DNA of 64,000 nt from the NCBI RefSeq assembly GCF_015832195.1, contig NC_052046.1:22064161-22128160 (forward strand). Direction: 5' to 3'. This stretch comes from Motacilla alba alba (taxonomy: Eukaryota > Chordata > Aves > Passeriformes > Motacillidae). How positions within the stretch are numbered: position 1 is the first letter of the stretch; every line of letters starts with the position of its first letter. The notes under the pieces were generated by a model. That model searched no databases and was not told the DNA's origin. It saw nothing but the letters and a program-made list of their open reading frames with translations. The position numbers were made by a program, and so were the translations under genes. This document shows positions 1-12,625 of this stretch, one piece after another.

Positions 1-616
1 GAAACAAGCAGAAGGTACAAACTATATTTTTGGAATACAAAAGCCCACAAGTTCTGGACCTTTTTGTGATGGGTGCTGGAACAGTACATGGGGAGACAAC
101 CCATACTGCAGAGAACATGCAAAATAGATGCAAGGTTGCAGAAAATGATGAAATAAATGAAGGACTGAAGATTGTCTGCAGAACAAGGCAAGTCCAATGA
201 GGTTTCCAGAGTCACAAGAGGCAAACTAGATCTAGGAAAAGCTAGGACTGCAGGGAGCAGGGTAAAAAATAAGGCATCAGCCATTACCGCTGAACAATAT
301 CCCCTCACATCTCTCTGTTCCCAGGTCAGGTGAGCACAATATGTTTGTTCCTTACCCAGGCCAGCAAGTTGTTATGGGGCATCCAGAACTGCATCAAAGG
401 GTGAGTTGCAAGCCCCAGCCAGGATCACTAAAGGTGAAATATCTGCTCTCAAAAAGACTGTGCTGCCCCTCTCCATTTTCTGAATAAATTGAGTTGTGGG
501 AATAATTACAACTACTTCTGCTCATAAAGCACTCTCTGTGGAGGGTCCAGACCTTCACCCTAGGTAAACAGTATGATGTAAGTATGTTCAGTTTCTTCCC
601 CTCAAAACACTTTCCT

Positions 617-666
617 TGCTTCAGCTACATCCCAGCACCATCTGGTGCTTCAGCTACATCCCAGCA
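617..666. repeat. 21-bp direct repeat pair
   Basis: Two identical 21-bp copies, both starting TGCTTCAGCTAC and ending CCCAGCA, lie at 617-637 and 646-666 with 8 bp between them. This is a recent-looking local duplication because the copies do not differ. No function is implied. Confidence 0.8.
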
Positions 667-3600
667 AGCATGGGATCCTGTCCTGTGAACCCACATTGCA
701 TGCTGGTAAATTCAGAGCCATGAGTTTATTATCATTATGTTGCTTTATTGTTTTTTTATAATATTACTACTTTAGCCTGACTAGGAATCCAGTCTTGGAA
801 TAAACTTCATTGTGCTAGGTGCTGGGCAGAGACATGGCAACAAGGTTCCTAGCATATTGCACTGGTACCCCTAATTTCCCAGATAGGGGAAAACATGCTG
901 GTTTATCCCCCATTTCCAGACCTCAGAGGAGAGCTATATTTTCATGATGCATATGTGGCACACATACAAGATCCGCTAAAGACTTCAGGCAAAATATAAA
1001 TTAAGCAGCAGCATGGCAGAGTAAAGATTTGTGTTTGGAGACCATCTTCAAAAATAGATTTCTGGCCAACTGCTCCTGCATGCACGCCTCCACTGTGATG
1101 TCTGACAGTTTCTCTAGCACAGAAGCTCTAGGGGCAGCACACATCTCTTACAGCAGACATCACTTACAATCATTCTTTTTAAAGAAAACCTGTTGCTGTA
1201 AACCCAAACACTTGAATCATTACAATTGACCTAAGCAAGTATCCCAGTGCAAGTAATTTTCAGAAGTAGAGGAGACAGCTTTTTTTTCTCTCCATCCTCT
1301 CCTCTTTTAGTCATGCTCTCACATTCCCTCTAGTGCTCTTCTGTTTCCACACAGCTCAGCCAAAGGGAAAATTCATGTCCTGTTTTTCAAGAAACTGGTC
1401 TGCAAGCTGCAGAATCCACAAGCCCTGGTCTTCCCTGGGCAGACATCTGGCAGCAAAGCCTCAGCTGTGCTTTTTTTTCTTTATTTTAGCTTTCTTTCAA
1501 AGTATCCTCCTCTGCTTTCAGTCCATGCCAGTGCCCCATCTCCAGCTGGACTGGTAGAAATCCACTCTGTGGCTGGGTCTGGGGGAGGGATGTAGGGCCA
1601 GTAGTGGTACACCAACTTCTCACAGCAAGGACAAGGAAAAGGGAAAACAAGGGCGGAAGCAGCATCAGCTGCATCAGAGGAATGGTGGGGAGGGAGAGAG
1701 CATGGGTGTGAGGGTATGCTGGGCCATGCTCCCCACCTTTTTGTGATGAGCCATAGTCTGGTGGGTTCACTGCAGCTGGAGCTGTGAGAAAGTGAGATCC
1801 GGTTCTAGCTCCAGCAGTTCCCCACTGAAACAGGGTAAAAACACAGCTTGCAGCTTGGGCAGCTTTGCACAGACAAGGTGAAATTCCCTGTGCTGATTGC
1901 CTGCAGATTTTCCACATATATGCATACATATCCAGTTGTGTATTGATTTTTAAAAAGTACTTGCCATTCACTTTTAGAAACAACTGCATTGTTCTGGATT
2001 AAATTTAAATAAAACATCAGCTTTAGGCTAATGCACTTGACAAAAAGAGAAGCACATAGGAACAGACCTTTATAATGGGAAATATTGTGCAGGCCTTTTA
2101 AAGATGGTGCCACCAGTTTTGTCTGAGGTTATGAATTACACACATCAGCCTTTGCATCTATTGTGAGCTTCACAGGACTGGCGGTACCATACCTGATGGG
2201 GAATGGGCAGGCAGTGGGGTGTCAGGGCACCTGGTCACCAAGCAGTGCTTTTGGATGGGGAGGTCTGGCCACCCCTGTCCTCGTGGCACCGCTCAAGGGC
2301 TGGCTGCTGCAGCCACCCATCCATTACAGCCAGAGACCTCGCCACCACACAGCAGCACCAGGGCACACAGCTTTCCCTCAGCTGAAGACATCCAGAGTAT
2401 TTACTTGATTACTGACATGCTGCTGAGAACCTCAGAGGCTCCATCTGTGCCAGGAACTCAGAAACATGTGTTTCTCCTTGCTGTTGTACACCAGGGTTGA
2501 CACATCTGCTTCACCTGAAGCTGCCTGTGCTGCAGAACACTGCAGCTTGGATACATTAAATTCCTCCAAGCACCCAGAAATGTGAAATGACAACGTTGAT
2601 TGTAAGATCATTGCTGCAGGACTGGGAACAGGTTTTGCTTTGTGAAATTAAAGAGGCACCCAAAGGCAACTTGAACTGCTTCTGTCACTGAATGCTGCCT
2701 GCCCAGCACAGGGGTCTCAGGAGGCTGTGCTGTGCTCAGTGCTGGTGCTGCCACCCTCAGCATCATCTGTAGCTGCAGCTGTGATTTATTTTTTCTACAG
2801 AGCTGGGGGTAGATGAGTCATACTGCAAAACAGCAGAGGATACAGAGGCCAGGCCCATGCTCAGCTATGCCCAGGTATTTCCAGGAGGTCTCAACTGCTT
2901 TCAGCCAGTTCCACCAGCAGCCAGAAGCCACCATTCCAGTGGCTTGCAAGAGTGAATTAGGAAACCTTTTGGCAGGCAGCCCTCTGCAGGGGCTCTAGGT
3001 GCACAGAGTGTTCATGTGTGAATCACTCTTGCCTCAGCAGCAGGAAACTGCAACCCACAGGGACAGTGATAGCAACAGAGAGACACATTGCAACATGCTG
3101 AATTTACAGAGACCATGCAGGCAAGGGCACAGAACTCCCAAGCCTCTCTGTGGCAGCCTCTGAGGGGCTTTGCTCTCTGGAAGGGGAAGGTGTGTGGGTT
3201 CCACTACTGTTGCAGCAAATTATGTTCAGGCAATGTACAGGAGCCAGACAGACTCCCTGAAGTTCAAAAGTAGGAAGGATCTCCCGACAAAGCAAGGCCC
3301 CAAGATCACCCCCTTGACAGAGTCCACATCATGCCATGTGTGTGAAGAGGCTGGGAACAGCCTGCTCTTGAACACCAGCTCTCCTGCACCTTTCTAAGAG
3401 TTTCACAGCTGCCTTGCTCTGAAGAGCACCTCAAGATTTAAGAGGTCCTGAGGGAGGAAACCCAAGCACAGTGTGGGATGGTCCAAACTGGAACCTCCAT
3501 TTTCCCAGCAGCACGGACAAAATCTGTTTGAGCCATATGGTGCAACAAAGTCAACTGGATGCTTGGACACAACTAACAGAAGAGAGTAGAGATTTCAGCT

Positions 3601-5334
3601 GCACAATCATTACATTGGAAGCAACTGGAAGCAATGCTTAAGGTACCTTCAGAATTATAGTAGAGGGTGTTCTGAGTTCCTTGGGAGCAAAGATGACAGG
3701 AATCACTTTCTTTTCTCTCTCAGTTCTGTAGAGTCCATGCATTTCACAATTGCTACCTCAGCCAAGAGGATGAGATCTGTCAAGACATTTAGGTACTGAT
3801 TTCCTAACAAGTTCAATGCCATACTGGGTATACAAACAAGGAAGATCTTGGCAGACAGATCCCTTTTGGATCTGACTTACAGCTTTGGAATGTTCTTATT
3901 CCAATATAACTCCATTTGCTTTGGCCTTACATCTCTGGAGATATTATAAATAAACAAACAGAAGAAGAAAACAATTAGGGTATACATAGCCAATGGTGCA
4001 GTTCTCCCCCACAGGCACATAGGTACCCCAGAGGTAGTCAGTTGCAACAGTACAGTATGAAATCCAGCGCTGGATTATTTTAGCATGACATGTAGTACCA
4101 GTGATGATTAAATTAGCCAACACTTTTCAAAAATCCATCATGCTTGACATGCTTGACATTAAATGCTTGCATTATTGAAGACTACAGTGTCTCTATTCAG
4201 AGGGCAAAGCAATATCCTTTGTAATTCCTTCTAAATGTATTGCCTTTAAGGTCAATAAGACCTATTGTTTTCATACTGTCAGATAGGGTCAGAAGCAGGG
4301 AAGTGCTCTCTCTGCCCTTCAGAATTGGAAATATCTTGCTCAAATGCTTTTTAACTCAGCTCCTTGCTCAGTTAGGGAGAGGCTGTTCTGGTCATGGGTT
4401 TGGCAATTTCTTGTCCAGTGGGACATTTCCAAGTAGACCAGTTCTTTTTTCTTAGTGGATCTCACTGTACCTTTAAAGCAGGATTATGTGCTTACAGGTC
4501 TTACTACCCCTCAAAGTGGAGATAAGATATTTAATAATTTGCAGCCTTTGAGAGGTAAAAATGAGAAGTTTTAAAGGCATATTAAGTGTTCAGGTAGAAA
4601 AGCAGGATGGCCAGACAGAGCCCCCAGTTCTCCTCCAGACAGTCATGAGAGAAGAGCAAGGCCACACAGCACATCTCTGCACCACTGGCACAGAAACTCT
4701 GCGGGTAGCTCAAAGCAAGCCCTGGAACCAGAGGCATCAGGAATGCTGCTTCATTGCCTTTCCTGAGTTAACTTACCCAGGGCTGGGCCATTCTCTGCAC
4801 TAGTGCTGTAATGCACCAGGGATTTTCCATCATCTAGCCAGACAGAGATTATCCTCCATCAAGGGCCACAACAGGAGGCAACCCTCCCCATTGTACTGTA
4901 CCAATGCCACTGAAAATTCCCAAGGATCTTTCATGAGCCCAAGGCACTTCTCCATCAGGTGAGATGCTTCACTTAGTACTCAATTTTCACGACGTGGCTG
5001 GGTACTGCTGCCACTGTCTTAGATCCTGCAGTGCCTCCTTAGCCAGTGTAATCTTGGTTGCTGAGTTCAAGTAAGTTGGAACAAGGTCACTAGGCATTTA
5101 AGTACACATAACTGCAAACTGGAAATGCCTAAGTGGATTAAAAATGCTCCAGTTCTTACACAAAAATTAGTCGGCAAGGCACTTTGATTACTTGCTTCTA
5201 GAAGCATGAGAGCTCCCATGTCAGAAAGAAGGTTAAATTACTTGCCTCAACAGTCCCATACAGCAGAGGTGAGGTCAGGTTTAGAGAGCTGGGTCCCCAT
5301 CCCACCAGTCCACCAGCAGGCCAGAAGGCCATAT

Positions 5335-5490
5335 TAACACTATAATTATACATTTCCCATCTGCCTCTAGAGCTTTTCGTTAGAGCTAGATAATTAAGTT
5401 CTCCTTCTGGCTACGTTCTTTTAATGAAATGGTGCATGTAACACAGCTTGGTATTTATTAATGCTAATGAGTTTTCAAAACAATCTGAGA
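5335..5490. promoter_or_regulatory. TAAT-rich patch, weak enhancer-like candidate
   Basis: A 150-bp block is dense in homeodomain core sites: ATAATTATA, GATAATTAAG, TTTAATGAA and TATTAATGCTAATGAG. It shows no repeat or coding character. Clusters of this kind are common in deeply conserved non-coding elements, but AT-rich DNA also yields them by chance, so this is inference only. Cross-species alignment would decide. Confidence 0.2.
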
Positions 5491-6934
5491 CAGCAACTCA
5501 CCTTTCACTTGTGTGATTATGGTACATGTCCAGCATTATTCCCAGTTTAATGATGCCATGTGTCATGGGTCAGTCTCCTTAAGAAGACAGTCTGTAACAT
5601 AAAATACAACAGTCTCCATCTGCACTCAGGCTGTTCTGAATAAAAAGCAGGTCCAGGCTTGAACTAACAGGAGCAGATGCCAGCTTTCCTCTCCCTTTGA
5701 GGTGTTGATGGTGGTTTATTAATTTTTAGAACAAGGTCAGAAGTTTATTTGCCTGCTGAATCTCAGTTAGCAACCTCACATCTCATAGGCAAGTAAACAT
5801 AAGCCTTCCGAATCTGACACTCCTGATGTTTCTTAACACAGAGAAGCAAAAATGTAAACCTCGAATTTACCAGAGCAGCAGAGGTTACATATTAATAGCT
5901 CAGTTGCTTGAGATGAGATGGTTTGATAAGCGCATATCAGCTCTCTGTCACAGAGACCATGGTAGTCAAAACCATGCTGACAGCTGCCTGCCGTGGTGGA
6001 GGGCTGATGTGCATGAACTACCTCAAGGGTCATTTTTTAAACATTATGGTTTCCAGTGCGAACACTCTTGAAGTGACCCTGATGCTCAGGATACATTCTT
6101 GGAAATATCTCTGTGAGTAGATGCAAGGTGCTGCAATATAGTTCTGTTTTCCTGGAAGACAAGTTGTGGGCCAGTGACTCCTGTTCTGACTGTGATAGGA
6201 TTCTGAAAAGTCCCTGGTCTCTGGTCCCATCCCAGGAACTGGATGCACTACCCTGATCAGGGCTACTTCTGGAGAAATTTAGGTATTTTTGAGGCATGGA
6301 GGTCAAACTCCAGTGACATGACAATAGTAAGATTTTCGGAAGGCACAGTAAGGGTGTACGTTGCCACATTACAACTGCAGGGGCCACACAGGTAGCCAAG
6401 CCCACATCCTATACCACATGAGCTGCTGTTGGTCCCTCCAGTGCCAGGAACTATGGGGTCTTTCTCCTAGCTGCAGACTCAGACTCCTGGCTCTGTCCTG
6501 CCTCCAAAGAACAGAGCCAGCCAGTGGCAGCAGCTCCTGCTCTCATCCACAAAAGGGTGCACAAAGGGTGCAGGGCCAGGGCCCCAAAGGCAGCTGCATG
6601 CCTGGGAATAATAATGGTCTCCTTGTTGCAAACAGTGGGTGGGGCAAACAGGACAGTGGGACCCTCTAAGACATTCGACCAGTTTGTGAGGGGCTGGGTC
6701 AGGGCAGGTGTACAACCCCAGCAGGCTTGCTCAGAGGTGCTCTGCTTGGAAAGCCCTGCAGCAGCTCCCAGCACTCTGGTGTCACTGGCTCGGGCACCAC
6801 AGTATCATGTTTATTAACAAAAGACAGGAAAACTAACTGTGACTGTTTATAACCTGCATGGGTCCAAAAATGGTTCACCCAGAGAAGCAATGCCACCAAG
6901 GACTAAGGAGTTGCACTTGCTGAAACCAAAGCTG

Positions 6935-7490
6935 AGCTTTGCAGAAATACTGCTTAACTTTTATGTGAGACATTACTGAACATAATAAATCCCTGCATAA
7001 CACCTTCATTAAGCGGGATTTACTGTAATATGCTATATACGCTCTATGCCTCACCTGCCTAAACAGCCATGTTAATGCTATAAATTACCGTGCTCATATT
7101 AATGTATCGCTGGCACCTCAACCAAGGTGAAATGCTTAATGACATTCAGCAAGCACCTGAATAGCAAGAAAGGGTGGATCATAACAGAAGCTTCTCTGTA
7201 ATTGAGACAGACTGTGTGAGTGCTGTAAGCTTTACAAAATCATCCTTAAAAATAAAAATGAAAAAATATCTAAACCCCTAAGTTTTGCACACTGCAGTGT
7301 TAGTGCTAGACTTCAAGGCTTTCTAAAGAAATTGGCTCTGATTTGTGAGATATGCATTACATCATAGTCTTCTTTTAGGACATTATGTCATTCCTGCTGA
7401 GACGCATTATCTCAGCTTGGCCCAGCATTAGCGATTTTTGCGGGCCTACTGCAGTGTTTCCAAAGCACTGCTGGGAAACACAGATTGAAA
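6935..7490. promoter_or_regulatory. Candidate conserved non-coding element block
   Basis: This block stands out from its surroundings by texture. It is not repeat-like or simple-sequence, has many stops in all frames, and carries dense TAAT/ATTA cores (CATTAAG, GTTAATGC, ATATTAATG, CTTAATGAC, GCATTAC, CAGCATTAGCG) together with rare-looking CG-containing words such as AAGCGGG and ATACGC. A short inverted repeat, CTGAGA and TCTCAG, flanks GCATTA near 7398. This is the usual look of a developmental enhancer in a bird genome. It is inference from composition; I cannot see conservation from one sequence. Confidence 0.3.
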
Positions 7491-10400
7491 TCTGAAACGT
7501 TTATCTTTTACAAAGCTGAAAAAAGAGGAAAGATGTTAACATCAGGCATCACTGACTTTCTTAACCCTCTCTTGGCTCTGCTTCTTACTGGTGCTCAGAT
7601 TTGATGTTCTGGACATGCTGCACAAATAAAGCAACCTTTAAAAGCTTACTTTAGGGGGACATAATACAGGTGTATTCTTCCCACTCCCTGAGAATTGACC
7701 TTGCAGCTGCCTGAAAAACACCTCTCTGATCTTTACAAGATGTCAACATGAATCAGATTGTACCTACATACACTGACAAGCTAGATTCCACAGACATGTC
7801 TGGAACACATATTAAGAACAAAAGAGGAAGGCAGTGAAATGCTTTATATGACTCAATCTGTTATTAAACTTGTATGTAGTATCAAGCAACTCTAGTATTC
7901 TGGTTTTCAGCCCTTACAGAGATCATGCACACCCATATGGACCTTCACATCCCAACTTTGAGGACACAAAACCAGAATTCCAAGAGGTTTATATTAGAGA
8001 GAATTTTTATGCAGGGAACTGAGCAGATAGTATCTCTTCTGACTTCAGTCATGAAATTAGCTGCCCATTTCATCTCAGTGCATCCAGAGCAAGGTTAGAC
8101 GCTGTGTCAAGAAGGGACCAGACAAATGCTTTCAAGATAAAGCAAGGATAATTCCAAAACCTTGGAGAATTCCAATGCCTTTCTCCACAAAAGCACAATT
8201 AAAAAATGAGTTGCAAGTGCTAAGAAGAAATGGGAAACATTCAACCATGACTAAATTTCAACTCCCTCTCTTGTTATAAACTATTCAGTAAAGAGCTTTA
8301 ATTTCTCTGCTCCATTTTTCACTTGTATTGTGTGATCAGTGTTTGGTGCTTTAAGGCTCTCTGCTACAGCTGTAGCATATTTTCTAGAGAGATTGCAATA
8401 GCAACTCCTTCCATCATAAATGTGTGCTTAGTGGCATAACCAGAACTCAGGAGGCAGGACGTCCTTTAATCCTTCCAGACATCTCTTTCCCACTTGGAGT
8501 AAAAGATTATTCTTTTCTTCTTTTCCTTTTGGTTTGCAGAGCTGGAAAATGGAGCATTAGGAAGAAGAACAAGTTCTTGTGTGTACTTGACACCTGCTGT
8601 TGTCATCTTGATATTTGCAAGATGAATTTTCTGGTTCTAGTAGTCTACTTGCATGGGCAGAAGTTTATGGTTTAGGGTCCAAGGGCTTTTAATTCTTAAT
8701 GTTCCCAAAGAGATGCATGTGACAAGTCCCCATCCTGCTACACTTTGCTGTTGTGACAAGTTAACACCACATTAGATGTAAAAATGCTACACAGAGAAGG
8801 AAAAAAATAATTCTGTTTTGTTAAAGAGCCATTCATAAGAGCTGGAAAAAACTGGGTTTCCAGACATTGCCACTGAAAATAACTCATGGGATTTTGGCAA
8901 TGATTCCTTGCACCAGAAAAAAAGGAGATGATGATCTGTAATGCCTCACCTGAAGAAAACACAAATGTCATGACAAGACAATGAATTATCCACTGACTGA
9001 AGAGTCAGCAAAGCAGCCCACAAACAGGTGGGCTGACTGGCTGCTGGGTCCTTTGGAAGGTCGGGAATAATGTGGTATATAACATGGAAAGAGCTGCTAG
9101 ATTCACTGAGGTGAAAAGCTGTTACAGACTGGTGCTTTATGGCTCAGGACACTAGGTCACAATTCACAGACAGAACAGACTATATTGATCTGAGAGACCA
9201 ACGCTTCTGAAAGATGCTTCATTTAAGGTACCACAGCAAAATGCACTTAAAACTCAGACCTAGTAAATACAAATAGTTTTGCTCTTCCCCCCAGGAACTT
9301 GTAAAATTGAAGTCATAGCATCATGAAACAATGGGATCCAACACTTTCAGGTTAGCAGAGCATAAACTCACATGATTTGTGGGACTTCAGCAGAGTTTAA
9401 ATGACAGTATAACTTGGCAAATGGTGTCAAGCAATGGAGTAATAAGAAACTGAGGTCCTTAGGAAGGACTTGTGCAAATTTTATGCATTCTCCAGCCTGC
9501 ACAAAGAAAGCCCCTTCTGGCAGAAGCTGCTGAATGAAGGCTGTTGCCAGAGGGTATCTCCCCAGCAGGAAAATTACACCAGTGTGCTGGGAGGACACAG
9601 GAAGCTCTACCCCACAGGTTCCCTGCAAATGGAGGTTACTCCATCCTGCAGGTTGCCCTTCAGATGGAGGTTCCCCTCCCCTTTCCAGCAGTTCCCTCTG
9701 CCCTCATGCCCTGACAGTTGTGGGATCCCTTTCTGTGGCAGGTGTTGGTCTGGTCTCACATCCTATGGATCCTGCATGCCTTTCCTTGTGCCTGTTTACA
9801 GCAGTCTGCAGCACATTCCTCCTTGAGGGCCTCTGGACACCTGGAGTGCCTGAGGGGCCAGCTTGGGGCTTTCCCCTTGCCAGTAGGTTGTCAAGCAGCA
9901 AGGAACATTCAGGAGACCTCTCCAGTACCAAGCTCCAGGCAATGCACAAACTCAGCTGGAATTGCCTGAGGTCAGTGTACAAGGCTCCAGACCATGCTGG
10001 CATCTTGGGAGCAGACCCTGCATGACAAAGTCTCCTCAGAAGCAAGAAAAACAGTGAGGCCAAAGGCAAGCCTTACCATCTTCTACCAGAGCTGGTTCAA
10101 TTCCCTCATATAGAAGGCCTTAAATATTCCTTCACTTTCTGTCCTTTTCATTCCAACATCCTCAGACATAACTTAGAGGGATTCCTTTAATTTTAATTAA
10201 CTTTAAACTCCTACATTTTTCCCCCATTGGTGTGAATTAGCAGCCTATGCCTGATTCCCCACTGCACAGCTGTGGTTTTACAGCCATGTAGCTCAACCAA
10301 TTTTGTACTTCCCTGAGTTATGAAGCTCACTGGTGAATTTATGTCAAGAGAAGACACCAACCTGCTCCAGCCTGCTCCAGACCCAGTGAGAGAACCTTAA

Positions 10401-10603
10401 CTTATGGGGCTGCAGCTTACAGCTTTAACTCTAATTTAGATGGGGAAGGAGTGTTTTTGTCCACAAGTGAAATGCTTAAATATGTATTTTTGAAAGAATT
10501 GGGTCAAACTTGATAAGTTTCCAAGGGAAAAAATGACACAATATATCAAAGCTCAAAATTTTTGTGGGTTTTAACATTTGGGGATATTTTTGAGAAATGC
10601 TGC
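7491..10603. other. Non-coding stretch, no gene recognised
   Basis: No gene or clear transposon is visible. A 14-bp perfect palindrome, GCTACAGCTGTAGC, lies at 8363-8376. A GC-richer part at about 9540-10070 gives overlapping chance frames of up to 163 codons on both strands; none has a domain I recognise. A ten-base doublet (CCTGCTCCAG twice) is near 10360-10379. Confidence 0.6.
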
Positions 10604-11490
10604 ACCATTTGCGGATGACACAAAGCTGAGTGCTGCAGCTGACACATCTGGAGGATGGGATGCCATCCAGAGGGACTTGGATAAACTCTAGGACTCATGG
10701 AATTCTCATGAGTTTTAACAAGTCCAAGTGCTGGCACTGCACCTGGGTCAGAGCAGCCCTGGTACCAGCACAGGCTGGGGATGGACAGATCAGAGCAGCC
10801 CTGCCCAGAAGGACTTGGGGGGCTGGTGGCTGAGAGGCTGGACATGACCCAGCCATGGGCACTCCCAGCCCAGAGAGCCACACGTGTCCTGGGCTGCATC
10901 CAGAGCAGTGTGGGCAGCAGGGCCAGGGAGGGGATTCTGCCCCTCTGCTCTGCTCTGCTGAGACCCCACCTGCAGTGCTGCATCAGCTCTGGGGTCACAG
11001 CACAGGAAGGACATGGAGCTGCTGGAGGGAGTACAGATGATGAGGGTTGAGAAGATGATCAGAGGGTTGGAGCACCTCCTCCTCTATCAGGAAAGGCTCA
11101 GCCTGATTTGCTCAGCCTGAAAAAGAGAAAGCTTAAGGGTGACCTAATTGTGGCCTTCCAGTACCTGAAGAGAACCTACAAGAAAGACGGAGAGAGACTT
11201 TTCACAAGAGCATGCAGTGGCAGGATGGAGGGACAAGGGGGATGGATTCAAACTGAAAGAGAGTATATCAGGAAATCATACATTAGGAAAAAAATTCTTT
11301 ACTGGCAAGGTTGTAAGGCATTGGCACAAGATGCCCAGAGAAGTTGTGGATGCTCCAGTCCTGGAAGTGTTCAAGGCCACGTTGAAGGGAACTTGCAGCA
11401 ACATGACCTAGTGAAAGGTGTCCCTGCCTTCAGCAGGAGAGTTGGAACAAGATGCTCTTTAAGATCCCATCAAACCAGGCCGTTCTATAT
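10604..11490 (+). mobile_element. CR1 LINE fragment, 3' part (end of reverse transcriptase frame and 3' UTR)
   Basis: CR1 elements are the dominant avian non-LTR retrotransposons, and most copies are 5'-truncated. Here the copy begins just before the reverse-transcriptase active-site motif FADD (10608-10619), read in the frame FADDTKLS. The C-terminal ORF2 region follows, with recognisable pieces such as LGCIQSSVGSRAREG and LCSALLRPHLQ (about 10890-10980). The standard CR1 3' UTR then continues, including wording like GATGCCCAGAGAAGTTGTGG (11329-11348). The frame is broken by a stop after DLDKL and by later indels, so the copy is dead. The 3' end fades near 11490 without a clean octamer tail. 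It is old relative to the LTRs in the window. Confidence 0.93.
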
Positions 11491-11640
11491 TTTTATGGTT
11501 TTCACTTGTTGTTGAAGAAGAAAAATTTTCACTTCTTTGGTAGCACTGTGCTCCACTTCAAAACTGATCCAGGTGTCCTCTTCTCTAAAATGAAAAAAAA
11601 TATCATTGAGAGTATTAGGCAATGTTAAAACTAAACTGGG

Positions 11641-11679
11641 ATATATTTTATGTGTCAGTATAAGACACATAAAATATAT
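11641..11679. repeat. Perfect inverted repeat, 16-bp arms with 7-nt loop
   Basis: The arm ATATATTTTATGTGTC (11641-11656) is matched exactly by its reverse complement at 11664-11679, with AGTATAA between. It lies about 150 bp beyond the CR1 tail. Perfect arms of this length so close together are not expected by chance in 64 kb. It could form a cruciform or RNA stem-loop, be a palindromic microsatellite product, or be a remnant of a small DNA transposon. Confidence 0.9.
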
Positions 11680-12529
11680 TTATTTAGACATATATTTAGA
11701 CTATAAACCAAATGCCACCATTTGGGCATTATTTTAATTAAATTCTTTACATTTTCTTGTATTTTGTCTCGTGGTTTTCCCATAATTGTTTGTTTTGATT
11801 AAGCACACAATTACAAGGCCTGTTTTTCACTCAGCTCTGGTCACAGACCAGCAGTTATTGGTTCAGCACATTCGGCGCACCTACTCTGGGCAGAAAATGG
11901 TGGGACATGACAAAAGCCCAAGCTCTAAGAGTGAACACCTGAACTTGCCATTCACTCCAAAGTCAGGACAGAAATCCCTTTTTAATGTACCCACAGCCTT
12001 TGGTCTATCCTGCAGCTTCCTGAACATGCCATGCCCTGGATCCTGAGGATTCAGTACATTCATTCATCCTCTACCTAGTGCAGGTAATCTGACTACTGAG
12101 CTGTTCTACTGAACATATATGTATTTAGCTAATTCTTTAAATATTCTGCCATGTCCCAGCATTGCAGTCTAGTTCCTATGACCACTGACTTATGTGTTAT
12201 CCTCTTAGCCCATTAATTTATTTTCAAAGAATTCTGTTTATAGAAGAAATTCTGATGCCATGTAGTTAGCCCTGATTGAATAAAGGAGCTATGTAAAGTT
12301 CCTGGAGAAAACTGTCTTGTGTCTTACTCATGTGAGAATCAATATGGGTCTGTCTTAAAGCCTACTGCAGCCTTTTTGCTGGACTCAGTCAGCAGGCTCT
12401 CATCTGCCCTGCTGAAGCATTACAGGAGACAGGAGTTTTGGCAGAGGACTCCTTTTGAAGAGATTTTTTCATTCTTAGTGAGGATGATTTTTGAATTGGC
12501 TTTATGTGAGCAAAACAGGAAAAGCGTAT

Positions 12530-12625
12530 TCTTAATTTAAAATTTTAATTTATTTTTTTAATTGAAATAATTTTCAAGTGCATTTTTAATTTTAAATGTT
12601 TAATTTAAATTAAAATTACCTGGAA
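12530..12625. repeat. AT-rich low-complexity tract
   Basis: Nearly all A/T, built from overlapping AATTTAAA and TTTTAATTT words that read almost the same on both strands. It is typical AT-rich low-complexity DNA in an intron or intergenic region and may unwind easily. No gene is visible. Confidence 0.8.

Larger units (their letters stand above)
1..6930. other. Non-coding stretch, no gene recognised
   Basis: I see no coding exon, RNA gene or recognisable transposon here. The longest open frames, including a 167-codon minus-strand frame at 1486-1989, have no recognisable domain, lie in mildly GC-rich DNA and overlap frames on the other strand, so I treat them as chance. The sequence alternates AT-rich parts with GC-richer patches around 2160-2780 and 6440-6760. 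A 21-bp direct duplication (617-666) and a TAAT-rich patch (5335-5490) are listed separately. A nine-base tandem doublet (TGCTTGACA twice) lies near 4142. The stretch could be intronic or intergenic; nothing in it decides which. Confidence 0.6.

Noticed and set aside
1486..1989. 167-codon minus-strand open frame
   Set aside because: No recognisable domain and compositionally ordinary; overlaps other chance frames.
9534..10025. 163-codon plus-strand frame and overlapping frames
   Set aside because: GC-richer DNA with frames open on both strands at once; no family or codon pattern recognised.
10546..11014. Several overlapping frames of 62-150 codons
   Set aside because: All are in or antisense to the CR1 fragment at 10604-11490.
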